NCBI GenBank assembly: GCA_035606335.1
Contig: DATNFP010000199.1
Location: forward strand, 1-53,634
Reading direction: 5' to 3'
From: DATNFP01 sp035606335
GTDB taxonomy: Bacteria > Bacteroidota > Bacteroidia > Chitinophagales > Chitinophagaceae
Length of the DNA stretch: 53,634 bases
Positions 7,969-16,975 of this stretch are shown here, one piece after another (the stretch's first letter is position 1; each line of letters opens with the position of its first letter). The notes under the pieces were generated by a model, which ran no database searches, was not told where the DNA came from, and saw nothing but the letters and a program-made list of their open reading frames with translations. The position numbers were made by a program, and so were the translations under genes.

Positions 7969-10779
7969 ATGAAATATCGCTATCCTCTAAATTATATTGT
8001 TGCATTTCTTTTACTACAACTTTTAGTGGCCGGACCCTCTTTTGCGCAGTTGGATAGTTGTAATGCTTTTTTAAAAGGGGCATATATTGAAGTTGGTGTA
8101 AACACAAACGGAGCTTATGGCTCCAGTATTGCCGCACCTCCTGGCTTTCATCCTAAGGGAGGGGCTTCCACACAAAATGTATGTACCAATAGCTGTCCTA
8201 ATTTTGGAGAAGGTTTGGGGTTCGTTGCAGATCCCGATAAAGATGGCTGGACTGTAGGAACGCCGTATCCATATTATGGTGATTACTTTTTGCCGGGTGA
8301 TCCGCAGGAAGGATGGGCAATTGAACTGAATTACAATTATGCAAAAGCGTGGAATGGAAGTGGTTTTGACGGATGCGGCGGAACACCATTCAGCTCCCCA
8401 GCTCTGAGCGGTAAAAATATTTCATATAGTGCAGCCGGCCCAAGGGTGAGCAGTGTGTGGCAGGGAAAGATGGACAGTGTAAGAATAACACAGCTTACTA
8501 CCCTCGATACTAATACTGTTTATTTCACTGTATATATCACTTTGACCAACACTTCATCCAAAGTGATAAAAGATGCAATGTATTTGCGGACGCTTGACCC
8601 TGATAATGCAGAACCGGAGAGCGGACAGTTTACAACAGATAATATCATTACATACCAATTACCCAATCCCAAGAACAGAACACTTGTATCCGCAACAGGT
8701 ACAGGAAATGATTCCACCGGAGCTATTGTGGATATACCCCAAGCTTATCTCGGTCTTGGAACATTAGATTGCCGTGCGAAATGCTTTATAATAAAAACAA
8801 GTTTAACGCCTGACGAGGGAAACCTGGATAGTATGTACGGAGCTAATGGTGGAATTGGCGACACAACGGATTATATATATGGCCTGAATGACGAATTAGT
8901 ACAAGACGTAGGTATTGGTCTTGTTTTTAAACTTGGAGATATACAACCACATGACAGTGTAAGCTTTGCTTATGCGTATGTATTAAGGCAGGCAGATCTG
9001 GATTCTGCATTTTTAAGCACGCAGCCAAGATGGATAGCTAATGATGATTCAATAGCACATGCAACACAGGATACCGCTTTGGTTTGCAAAAATAGTTGGT
9101 CCAGGATCTCTATTGTAAATGGTAGTTACTACAACTGGCAATGGTATGGTAGTGGTCTTGATACAACTAAAGGAACTGTGGTGGATGTTAAAGTAGGTTC
9201 CACCGTAAAATCAGTAATGGCTGTAGGTAGCACAGCATCGTGCGCATCTGATACATTGATTATATATCTGAGTCCTGACTTATCTCCTCCCCCTGTTGGG
9301 CCCGGTACTCTATATTATTGCCGTGGCGCAGTGGCGACCCCATTGATTGCGGTAGGTCAAAATTTACTGTATTATCATACTAATGATTCAACCGAAAAAG
9401 GCGTTGCATCATTAATACCCAGCACAGACTCTATCGGGACAATAACCTATTACGTGTCGCAGACAGTTCGTGGCTGTACTAGCCCCCGTACACCAATAAC
9501 TGTTACTATTACGCCTCCGCTTCCTGCATTGGGCGTACATGAAAATGGTTTGCTGTGTCTTGGCGATACGCTGAGGCTATATGCAGATTCTGCAACAGGG
9601 TATACCTATCAATGGACAGGCCCTGACTTAGCTAGTACGGACCAGAATCCGATATTACCGGGTATCAAACTACAAGACACAACTTATACGATGGTTGCAG
9701 ACTCTGCTAATTGTCCTACCTATCCATCTGTAGTGCATGTACCACTCCATGCCATAATAGCAGAAATAGGTGCGGCAAGAAATACCGTATGTCTTGGAGA
9801 CTCATTGCATATCTATTTCTCTGGCCTTACCCCTGATACTGGTACTAATTATACCTGGGGCTTTGGCGAAGCTATAGTAGAAAGTGGCAGCGGTGGTGGC
9901 CCGTATATAGTAAGATGGGACACAGTGGGTACAAAGAAAATAACACTCCACATCACAAATTGGCGATGTGAATCGGATACTTCTGCCACATTTACTGTGG
10001 CTACAGCTCCGGCAGTAGGCTTTAATATAAAGAAAGACGTATGCGTAGCAGATACCACGTCATTGCAGGTAGCAGATTACAGCCTTCTTAATGCTGCAAC
10101 AATAAATGTAAACGGAGATGGGGCGAATGTAATAAATGGCAGCACGGACGGTAATTATAGCCTATCGTGGAACACTGCAGGGTATAAAGTAGTACAGGTA
10201 GAAGTAACCTATCCACAATGTGCAAGAATAGCGGCAGATAGCGTGGATGTACATAATCTGCCACCCGCACAAATTCAGAGTATAAGCCGCAACAATATAT
10301 GTGTTGGCGATACTGTGACTTTTGCAGGGGTTAAGAATAACCAGTATACTTACGAATGGAATCCGGTAGCCTATTTCCGGAATTATCAACAAGGCGGTAA
10401 TACTGCAATAGGCGCGGTGCAAGCTACGGGAGAAATATATCTGACAGTAATAGATCCATTTGGATGCCAGGCAACAGATAGTATCTACATGAACACGCAG
10501 CCTTGCTGCATAGTGACACTGCCAACGGCGTTTACTCCGAATGGAGACGGAACGAATGATATCTTCCGTCCCATTACGTCAGGCCATCACCAGTTAAAGG
10601 TATTTAGAATAGTTAACAGATGGGGCCAGACTGTGTTTGAAAGCAATGATGAAAAACTCGGTTGGGATGGCAAGTTCAACGGAGTACCACAAGATATGGA
10701 TACCTACTTCTGGTATATGAGCTATCAGTGCGATGGCAAAACAATGGAGGAGCAAGGTGAGGTGACTCTAATAAGATAA
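7969..10779 (+). CDS. Large secreted surface protein, type B T9SS sorting domain (cassette copy 2)
   Basis: 936 residues: signal peptide to about residue 26 (PSFAQ), the same N-terminal domain as copies 1 and 3 (LDSCNAFLKGAYIEVGVNTN, GFVADPDKDGWTVG), about four Ig/PKD-like modules with paired Cys (YYCRGAVATPLIAVG, GLLCLGDTLRLYADS, NICVGDTVTFAG), and the type B sorting domain starting near CCIVTLPTAFTPNGDG. It is closer to copy 3 than to copy 1, for example in the shared C-terminal RIVNRWGQTVFESN and DMDTYFWY. Two type A cargo genes follow after 10 bases, so this stretch is probably one transcript. Surface adhesin or matrix protein is an inference. Confidence 0.85.
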   Translation: MKYRYPLNYIVAFLLLQLLVAGPSFAQLDSCNAFLKGAYIEVGVNTNGAYGSSIAAPPGFHPKGGASTQNVCTNSCPNFGEGLGFVADPDKDGWTVGTPYPYYGDYFLPGDPQEGWAIELNYNYAKAWNGSGFDGCGGTPFSSPALSGKNISYSAAGPRVSSVWQGKMDSVRITQLTTLDTNTVYFTVYITLTNTSSKVIKDAMYLRTLDPDNAEPESGQFTTDNIITYQLPNPKNRTLVSATGTGNDSTGAIVDIPQAYLGLGTLDCRAKCFIIKTSLTPDEGNLDSMYGANGGIGDTTDYIYGLNDELVQDVGIGLVFKLGDIQPHDSVSFAYAYVLRQADLDSAFLSTQPRWIANDDSIAHATQDTALVCKNSWSRISIVNGSYYNWQWYGSGLDTTKGTVVDVKVGSTVKSVMAVGSTASCASDTLIIYLSPDLSPPPVGPGTLYYCRGAVATPLIAVGQNLLYYHTNDSTEKGVASLIPSTDSIGTITYYVSQTVRGCTSPRTPITVTITPPLPALGVHENGLLCLGDTLRLYADSATGYTYQWTGPDLASTDQNPILPGIKLQDTTYTMVADSANCPTYPSVVHVPLHAIIAEIGAARNTVCLGDSLHIYFSGLTPDTGTNYTWGFGEAIVESGSGGGPYIVRWDTVGTKKITLHITNWRCESDTSATFTVATAPAVGFNIKKDVCVADTTSLQVADYSLLNAATINVNGDGANVINGSTDGNYSLSWNTAGYKVVQVEVTYPQCARIAADSVDVHNLPPAQIQSISRNNICVGDTVTFAGVKNNQYTYEWNPVAYFRNYQQGGNTAIGAVQATGEIYLTVIDPFGCQATDSIYMNTQPCCIVTLPTAFTPNGDGTNDIFRPITSGHHQLKVFRIVNRWGQTVFESNDEKLGWDGKFNGVPQDMDTYFWYMSYQCDGKTMEEQGEVTLIR

Positions 10780-10789
10780 AAAGCTGACT

Positions 10790-11929
10790 ATGAAAAAACC
10801 TATCCTGTTATTACTGGCCATTACGATCGGCAGTAACTGTATTGCGCAGAAATCTATGAGTTCTGCAATGCACAAATGGATGTATACGCCTCAGGTTAAC
10901 AATGAGAGCCGTTTGTTCTCAGGAGTGAAGCCTGCATTAAAAGGCAGCGATACACTTTATAGCGACACTATAATATATTGGAATAACAAAGGTGCACAAA
11001 TAGATTCTGCAGGTTTTTACCTATATAGTCAGGTGCATCAGGAGGAGGGCTATACCTTCGGCACCAATGTAGATAACGATATGGGATATGCCGAACTATA
11101 TGATGTTAATATTTCAACTGATACAACGATACAGATATTAGGTTTATTAAGCGCATGGCATGGAATTGTTCAGCCTGGTTCCACTAAATCCTTAACTTTT
11201 AGAGTGTGGGGACAGGACAATAAGCTCTACTTGCAAAACGACAGTAATTATATTCAGGGATTTCCGGGCTCAGTTCGGTATAGCCAGGAACTACCTCTTA
11301 CACAATTGCAGGTTGGTAATTATACTGCACCAGATACAACACCTGTTATTACCTGGTTCGTTTCGCCACTCACTAATATTACCGGCAGCTTTTTTGTGGG
11401 CTATGAAATAAACTATAACTGGAATACAATAGCAGGCGACACCATAACACTGGATGCAACTCCCCAGGGAAATGCCATAGGAGTTGGCTTGCACCATCCT
11501 GATTTATCTCTGCCCGGATCTACCATATATACCTCTCGGAATGCAATAGAAGTATCGCCGGGTACGTGGCAGGATTGCTTTTATGATTATGGTTACAAAG
11601 TAAATCTTTCTATTATTCCAATCATACAATATAAGTATCCGCTTGGTGTGGGTATTACAAAGAACAATCTTACTTTTTTTGGTAATTACCCTAACCCTGC
11701 TACTAATTATACCAATATTTCTTTCGCGCTCAAGAATGCTGACGATGTAACAATAGATGTAATGGATATGCAGGGCAAATTGCTTCAGGTTATCACACAG
11801 CCTTCCCTTAATCCTGGTACACATTCTGTGCAGGTGCAAACTACTGGTATGGCTGCTGGAAATTATATTTATATGATCCGTACAAATGATGGAGATGCTA
11901 TTGCAGGCCGGATAACAATTACCAGGTAA
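10790..11929 (+). CDS. Secreted protein with type A T9SS sorting domain (paralog 1)
   Basis: 379 residues with a signal peptide (ending near IAQ) and a beta-rich body of unknown function. The last ~80 residues are a type A sorting domain: FFGNYPNPATNYTNISF, DVMDMQGKLL, GTHSVQVQTTGMAAGNYIYMI and a terminal TITR. Such domains direct export through the type IX system and usually end in attachment to the outer surface. The body shares YEINYNW..I.GDTITL, .RNA.EV.PGTW and .SIVPII with the next gene, so the two are tandem paralogs. I do not recognise the catalytic or binding role of the body. Confidence 0.8.
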   Translation: MKKPILLLLAITIGSNCIAQKSMSSAMHKWMYTPQVNNESRLFSGVKPALKGSDTLYSDTIIYWNNKGAQIDSAGFYLYSQVHQEEGYTFGTNVDNDMGYAELYDVNISTDTTIQILGLLSAWHGIVQPGSTKSLTFRVWGQDNKLYLQNDSNYIQGFPGSVRYSQELPLTQLQVGNYTAPDTTPVITWFVSPLTNITGSFFVGYEINYNWNTIAGDTITLDATPQGNAIGVGLHHPDLSLPGSTIYTSRNAIEVSPGTWQDCFYDYGYKVNLSIIPIIQYKYPLGVGITKNNLTFFGNYPNPATNYTNISFALKNADDVTIDVMDMQGKLLQVITQPSLNPGTHSVQVQTTGMAAGNYIYMIRTNDGDAIAGRITITR

Positions 11930-11946
11930 TAATTTAAAAACTATCT

Positions 11947-13095
11947 ATGAAAAAAACCATATTATTCTCCCTGTCCTTATTAATATTAACAGGCATTTCG
12001 TGCTCTGCCCAAAGCGCAAAACTGGTTTCTCCTTATATATTTGGCAGCTCACCCCAGGGAACACATCCTTATACAAGTGATAAAGGAGCAAAAACAACAC
12101 GGGTTTATGATACTTTAATTAATAATAATAAGCAACTAACCAATACGATATACGATCTATATGTAGATAATGTTTATCCTCTTGATAGTGGCTATTACTT
12201 AGGAATGAATGCCTACAATTATCGGGGATGTGCGGAATCATATGGTGTCAGTGTAACGGCAGATACCTCTGTTTCCATAGATGGGGCATTAAGCATATGG
12301 CGTGGTAATTACAATTTTGGAACGAAACAAACATTAAATATACAAGTATGGGGATTAGACACTGTGGCCACTGAAGGATTAGACAGTGCGTCTTTTTTGA
12401 CCGGTTTTCCAAGTTCAAGCCAGGTATTGGCCAGTCAGACAGTATCGATCGCTAATCTTGGAATAAATAAAGTTCCTGTACTCGACTCTATTTATGAAGA
12501 CTCAGTTAACGTAACAATGTTTAGCTCTCCGGCTGTGACACAGGGGCCATTTTTTCTGGGATATGAGATCAGTTACAATTGGGCTGCTGTAAATGGGGAT
12601 ACGATCACATTACGTAGCACGCCGATAAACAGCGCTACAGGATCTCACAAAAATTACTTTTATGTGAACGCTTCCGGCGATACAATATATCATGTACGCA
12701 ATGCGGTGGAAGTATATCCGGGTACATGGGTAGATCCATATTGGAATGGTTATCTGAATGTAGACTTATCTATAGTTCCGATCATTCATAAATTTAATAA
12801 TATTGAAGGTGTAAGAAGCATTACAAAGAACGATCTTACCTTTTTTGGCAACTACCCTAACCCTGCTACCACCAGTACTAATATCAAGTTTTCACTTAAC
12901 CATAAAACAGATGTAAAAGTGATGGTAATGGATATGAATGGAAGGGTGTTAAATACAATTATTCAACCTGCATTAACTTCAGGAGAGCATGTTATAACAT
13001 TACCAACCACAAACATGCCTGTAGGAACATACATATTCATGATAAGTACAGGGGAAGGAGACGCAATGGCTGAAAAGCTGGATGTGATAAAATAA
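11947..13095 (+). CDS. Secreted protein with type A T9SS sorting domain (paralog 2)
   Basis: 382 residues, paralogous to the gene 17 bases upstream. It has a signal peptide (MKKTILFSLSLLILTGISCSAQ), an unknown beta-rich body with GYEISYNWAAVNGDTITL and VEVYPGTW, and a type A sorting domain from about residue 300 (FFGNYPNPATTSTNIKFSL, VMDMNGRVLNT, NMPVGTYIFMI). The Cys at the end of the hydrophobic stretch (GISCSAQ) could make it a lipoprotein, but cleavage after SAQ is equally consistent and is usual for T9SS cargo. Both paralogs lie between cassette copies 2 and 3, which suggests insertion or duplication inside an older repeat. Confidence 0.8.
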   Translation: MKKTILFSLSLLILTGISCSAQSAKLVSPYIFGSSPQGTHPYTSDKGAKTTRVYDTLINNNKQLTNTIYDLYVDNVYPLDSGYYLGMNAYNYRGCAESYGVSVTADTSVSIDGALSIWRGNYNFGTKQTLNIQVWGLDTVATEGLDSASFLTGFPSSSQVLASQTVSIANLGINKVPVLDSIYEDSVNVTMFSSPAVTQGPFFLGYEISYNWAAVNGDTITLRSTPINSATGSHKNYFYVNASGDTIYHVRNAVEVYPGTWVDPYWNGYLNVDLSIVPIIHKFNNIEGVRSITKNDLTFFGNYPNPATTSTNIKFSLNHKTDVKVMVMDMNGRVLNTIIQPALTSGEHVITLPTTNMPVGTYIFMISTGEGDAMAEKLDVIK

Positions 13096-13132
13096 GACAT
13101 GGAAAAACTCTATGCCACCTGCATTATATATG

Positions 13133-13153
13133 TTTTTATTTTTAAAATAAAAA
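13133..13153. repeat. A/T palindrome between surface-protein genes
   Basis: TTTTTATTTT and AAAATAAAAA form a 10-bp inverted repeat around a single base, 37 bases after the upstream stop. It could help terminate transcription, but it is all A/T and may be chance in this AT-rich spacer. Confidence 0.35.
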
Positions 13154-13268
13154 TATGATCGTATAATTGTGCATAGTGATAATTGCGCAAAGTTTAAAGT
13201 ATATTTGAAATCCTTAAAAAAATTTTAACAGGGAAATAAAGATATTCTCAATAACCGAAAGAAATTTT

Positions 13269-13679
13269 ATGAAAAAAATTTTATTAGTGCTCGCGTTATT
13301 TAGTTTTTACGTTGCATCTGCACAAAGCATGCAGCATAACGATGACACAAGAGTAGCAGGAAGCTTTTATTACAACTTCAAGGACAGTAAAGGCGTGATG
13401 GAACACGTAAATATTAACTATACATTGTATCCAGCGCCATTTTTTACAGACGTAAAGATGGTGTTAGGTACTGCTGATCCATTGCCACTTTACGCAAATA
13501 TTGTAAATGCTGCCGGTGTTGCTGTGTTAAGATGGAGGCCAGAAAATATTAGCTACAAATACTCAAAGGAGTTTGATATTTCAAGTCTGGCGCCAGGAAA
13601 ATATCATGTAGACGTATATACTACAAAAACTTCCAATAAGCTTTATAGCATTCCATTTGAAAAGATGTCTGATAAATAA
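13269..13679 (+). CDS. Small secreted beta-sandwich protein (cassette copy 3)
   Basis: 136 residues with a signal peptide (MKKILLVLALFSFYVASAQ). It matches copies 1 and 2 along its length: RVAGSFYYNF, VNINYTLYPAPFF, VMLGTAD-like VLGTADPLPL, AVLRWRPENISYKYSKEFDI and LAPGKYHVDVY...SNKLYSIPF. It starts 173 bases after the previous gene and so probably begins a new transcript together with the large gene 40 bases downstream. No catalytic motif is visible and there is no domain other than the sandwich. Confidence 0.75.
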   Translation: MKKILLVLALFSFYVASAQSMQHNDDTRVAGSFYYNFKDSKGVMEHVNINYTLYPAPFFTDVKMVLGTADPLPLYANIVNAAGVAVLRWRPENISYKYSKEFDISSLAPGKYHVDVYTTKTSNKLYSIPFEKMSDK

Positions 13680-13719
13680 CTCATAAACTTTAAATATTTT
13701 AATTGATCAAATTTTACAA

Positions 13720-16518
13720 ATGAAACAAGCAAACCATATCAGGTTTATTGCTATCTCATCGGTGTTTATGCTTTTATGCGTTACACAATTGCAAGCCCAG
13801 ATGGATAGCTGTAATGTTTTTCTGCAGGGAAAGCACATAGAAGTGGGTATAAATACCAATGGCGCTTATGGCTCTAGTGTGGATGCTCCTCCGGGATTTC
13901 ATCCTAAAGGCCCTGACCCTGTTTGGGATGCATGTTATCCCACAGTGTGCCCTACTTTGGGATTAGGATTTGTTGCAGATCCTGATAAAGACGGATGGAC
14001 AGTGGGCTCTCCTCCTTATTTTGGTGATTATTTCTTACCTGGTACACCGCAAGAGGGCTGGAGTATTGAAATAAACGGAGTGCAGGGAAATGCCTGGAAT
14101 GGTTCCGGTAGTTGCGGATCTACTTCAGGTTATCCTTTCAGTATTACAAATCTAACAGGCCAGAATATTTCATACAACAGTACAGGCAGGCGAGTTAGTG
14201 GTGTATGGCAGGGCAAAATGGATAGCTTGCAAATAACACAGCTCACCACGCTCGATACGGGAACTGTTTATTTTACAATTTACATCACACTAAAAAATAC
14301 ATCTTCTGTAACCAAGAAAAGTGTTTTTTATCTCAGAACATTAGACCCTGATAATGACGAACCGGAACCAGGCGGGGGTTTTACAACAGATAACAAAATT
14401 GCCTACCAGCTTCCGAATGCTAAAAACAGGACATTGGTTACAGCAACCGGGTTATCATCTCCCAAAGCATACCTTGGTTTAGGGACCCTTGATTGCAGAG
14501 CTAAATGTTTTATTTGCAGCACCACCGGCCTGGAGCCAACTGCAAAAGATCTTGATAGCATGTATGAAGATAATGGCGGCATTGGTGATACTTCAGATTA
14601 TCTCTATAGCGGAGAGCAAACACAAGACGAAGGCATTGGCCTTGTGTTTAAGCTTGGAGATATACCTCCGGGTGATAGTGTAAGCTTTGCATACGCCTAT
14701 GTGCTGAGAGCGGCTGATCTGGATTCAGCTTTTGAATCAACAAAGCCTAAATGGCAAGATGGTACTGATACGTCAGCACACATTTCGGGAGATACCGCAT
14801 TAACTTGTAAAAATAGCGTGGCAACGATTTCCATTGTTAATGGTGCTTATTTTAACTGGTTCTGGTTCCCGTCCACAGACCTGGATACTAACCAGGGTAC
14901 AACTGTGAAAATAACAATGGGCACTACTCCAAAGACATTAATGGCAATAGGAAGTACGCCTTCATGTGCATCTGATACACTCATTATTAATCTTGTTCCA
15001 AATCTTTCACCACCTCCTGGAGTAACTGATACAATATTTTATTGTCAAAATGCAGTCGCAACTCCACTTACAGCAACCGGACAGAATCTGCGTTGGTATT
15101 ACTCAAATAGCCCGACGGATACAGGAACGACTACTTCTATTATACCACGTACGGATTCAATGTATAATTTCACTTATTATGTAACACAAACTGTACGCGG
15201 ATGTTTGAGTGATAAATCTGCAATAACAGTAATAATACATCCGCCATTACCGGCATTGGATATCAGTAATAACGGACCCTTATGTCTTGGCGACACATTG
15301 CTGTTGACCGCTCCATATTCTGCAGGAGCTACCTATGCATGGACAGGGCCAAACGGATTCTCCAGTAACGACCAAAATGCGTCTAGAACAAATGTGGTAG
15401 AAGCCGATACCGGTGCCTACTCACTGGTAGCAACAGTGAATGGTTGCCCATCGAAAGCATCTAAGACCGAGCTATATATAGATGAAGTAGTAGCTGGAAT
15501 AGGTGTTGATACAGACAAAGTATGTAATTCAAATCCATTGCATGTACGCTTTACCGGTATTGCCCCTGACACAGGAGTAACTTCTTATACATGGAGTTTC
15601 CAGGATGCTACTGTAAATAGCGGTTCAGGTGCAGGTCCTTATGTAATTACATTCGATACTTCATTGGGAGTTAGAGCAATTACACTAACAGTGAAGAACT
15701 GGCGTTGTAGCTCAACGATTACTAAGGATATTAATGTAGGTTATGCGCCACCGATAACATACAACATAAAGAAGGATATTTGTGTGAATGACTCCACTGC
15801 TTTACAGGTAGCTACTTTCAGTTTGCAAAATGCATTAAATCTTAACTGGAATTATGCCGGCGCTATTGTAGGGCAAGGTTCACAAATGGGTAATTATACA
15901 GTTTCATGGTCCACACCTGGCGACAAAATAATTTCATTATCCATTGCATATCCGCAATGTGTTAGTGCGCCTGATAGTGATACTATTCATGTGCATGCAT
16001 TGCCACCGGCTCAGATACTGAGTGTGAGTAAAAACGATATATGCGTTGGTGATAGTGTAGTATTTACTGCACCTACAGGACAATATACTTACACATGGAA
16101 CCCTGCCGTATATTTCCCTAATTATTCAAAAATCAGTAATACTGCATACGCTAAGATACAGGCCACTGGCAATGTATTCCTTACTCTTACCGATCAGTAC
16201 GGTTGCCAGGCTACCGACAGCATGTTCATGAATACTCAGGCATGCTGCATAATAAGCCTGCCTACTGCTTTTACACCAAATGGCGATGGTAAGAATGATG
16301 TATTCCTTCCTATCACTATAGGCCATCATCAGTTGAAAGTGTTTAGAGTAGTAAACAGATGGGGACAGACAGTGTTTGAAAGCAACAATGAGAAATTGGG
16401 CTGGGATGGTAAATTCAATGGAGTGCCCCAGGATATGGATACCTACTTCTGGTACCTGAGCTTCCAATGCGATAATAAAACAGTAGAAGAAGAGGGTGAG
16501 GTAGTGCTCATCAGATAA
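13720..16518 (+). CDS. Large secreted surface protein, type B T9SS sorting domain (cassette copy 3)
   Basis: 932 residues with a signal peptide ending at LQAQ. The N-terminal domain is shared with the two other copies (MDSCNVFLQGKHIEVGINTN, GFVADPDKDGWTVG, GDYFLPG). Ig/PKD-like modules follow (FYCQNAVATPLTATG, GPLCLGDTLLLTAP, YAWTGPNGFSS, DICVGDSVVFTAP). The type B sorting domain has CCIISLPTAFTPNGDGKNDVF, VVNRWGQTVFESNN and GWDGKFNGVPQDMDTYFWY. The last ~150 residues are nearly identical to copy 2, which suggests recent duplication or gene conversion. A strong terminator follows 20 bases after the stop and closes the cassette region. Confidence 0.86.
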   Translation: MKQANHIRFIAISSVFMLLCVTQLQAQMDSCNVFLQGKHIEVGINTNGAYGSSVDAPPGFHPKGPDPVWDACYPTVCPTLGLGFVADPDKDGWTVGSPPYFGDYFLPGTPQEGWSIEINGVQGNAWNGSGSCGSTSGYPFSITNLTGQNISYNSTGRRVSGVWQGKMDSLQITQLTTLDTGTVYFTIYITLKNTSSVTKKSVFYLRTLDPDNDEPEPGGGFTTDNKIAYQLPNAKNRTLVTATGLSSPKAYLGLGTLDCRAKCFICSTTGLEPTAKDLDSMYEDNGGIGDTSDYLYSGEQTQDEGIGLVFKLGDIPPGDSVSFAYAYVLRAADLDSAFESTKPKWQDGTDTSAHISGDTALTCKNSVATISIVNGAYFNWFWFPSTDLDTNQGTTVKITMGTTPKTLMAIGSTPSCASDTLIINLVPNLSPPPGVTDTIFYCQNAVATPLTATGQNLRWYYSNSPTDTGTTTSIIPRTDSMYNFTYYVTQTVRGCLSDKSAITVIIHPPLPALDISNNGPLCLGDTLLLTAPYSAGATYAWTGPNGFSSNDQNASRTNVVEADTGAYSLVATVNGCPSKASKTELYIDEVVAGIGVDTDKVCNSNPLHVRFTGIAPDTGVTSYTWSFQDATVNSGSGAGPYVITFDTSLGVRAITLTVKNWRCSSTITKDINVGYAPPITYNIKKDICVNDSTALQVATFSLQNALNLNWNYAGAIVGQGSQMGNYTVSWSTPGDKIISLSIAYPQCVSAPDSDTIHVHALPPAQILSVSKNDICVGDSVVFTAPTGQYTYTWNPAVYFPNYSKISNTAYAKIQATGNVFLTLTDQYGCQATDSMFMNTQACCIISLPTAFTPNGDGKNDVFLPITIGHHQLKVFRVVNRWGQTVFESNNEKLGWDGKFNGVPQDMDTYFWYLSFQCDNKTVEEEGEVVLIR

Positions 16519-16540
16519 CCTTTCTCTTATAAGAAATAAA

Positions 16541-16567
16541 AACCTGGTAGTTGCTACCAGGTTTTTT
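16541..16567 (+). terminator. Rho-independent terminator closing the cassette region
   Basis: AACCTGGTAG and CTACCAGGTT form a perfect 10-bp stem with a TTG loop, followed by TTTTT. Confidence 0.88.
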
Positions 16568-16570
16568 TAT

Positions 16571-16975
16571 GCAGTGAATTCAAAAAAATTATATTCTCTA
16601 AGAAGCAATTATAGTTAACGTCATTTTTAATTGATAGTTAATCTATCTACAAGTATGATTAATTGGCAGTTAAAAATATCATAAAGATAAAATTTATACA
16701 TATTTGCTTTTATATCTAAAGCTAACCATTTTATAAAGAATTTCTTTAAAAAAATTGAAAAAAGATTTAAAACTTGCTATTTTTAGTTCCCTTTTAACCT
16801 TTGTTTAAAATAAAAGGAGCTTATTACAATCAATTATTTATATTAAACTATATTAAATATATGTAATTGGCAAACGTAGTAAAATAAAAATGTGTCTATT
16901 TAGCAGACATGTTCATGTAAGAAATTCTTAGACCCAAATTGTTAAAAACTGTAAGAATATAAAAGATAAAAAATT
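16571..16975. other. AT-rich non-coding gap before the GEVED surface protein
   Basis: About 400 bases of very AT-rich sequence with no plausible reading frame. It probably holds the promoter and leader of the 1,283-residue gene. The word AATTGGCA occurs twice, near 16,658 and 16,865; I see no strong hairpin or clear TAnnTTTG element. Confidence 0.5.
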
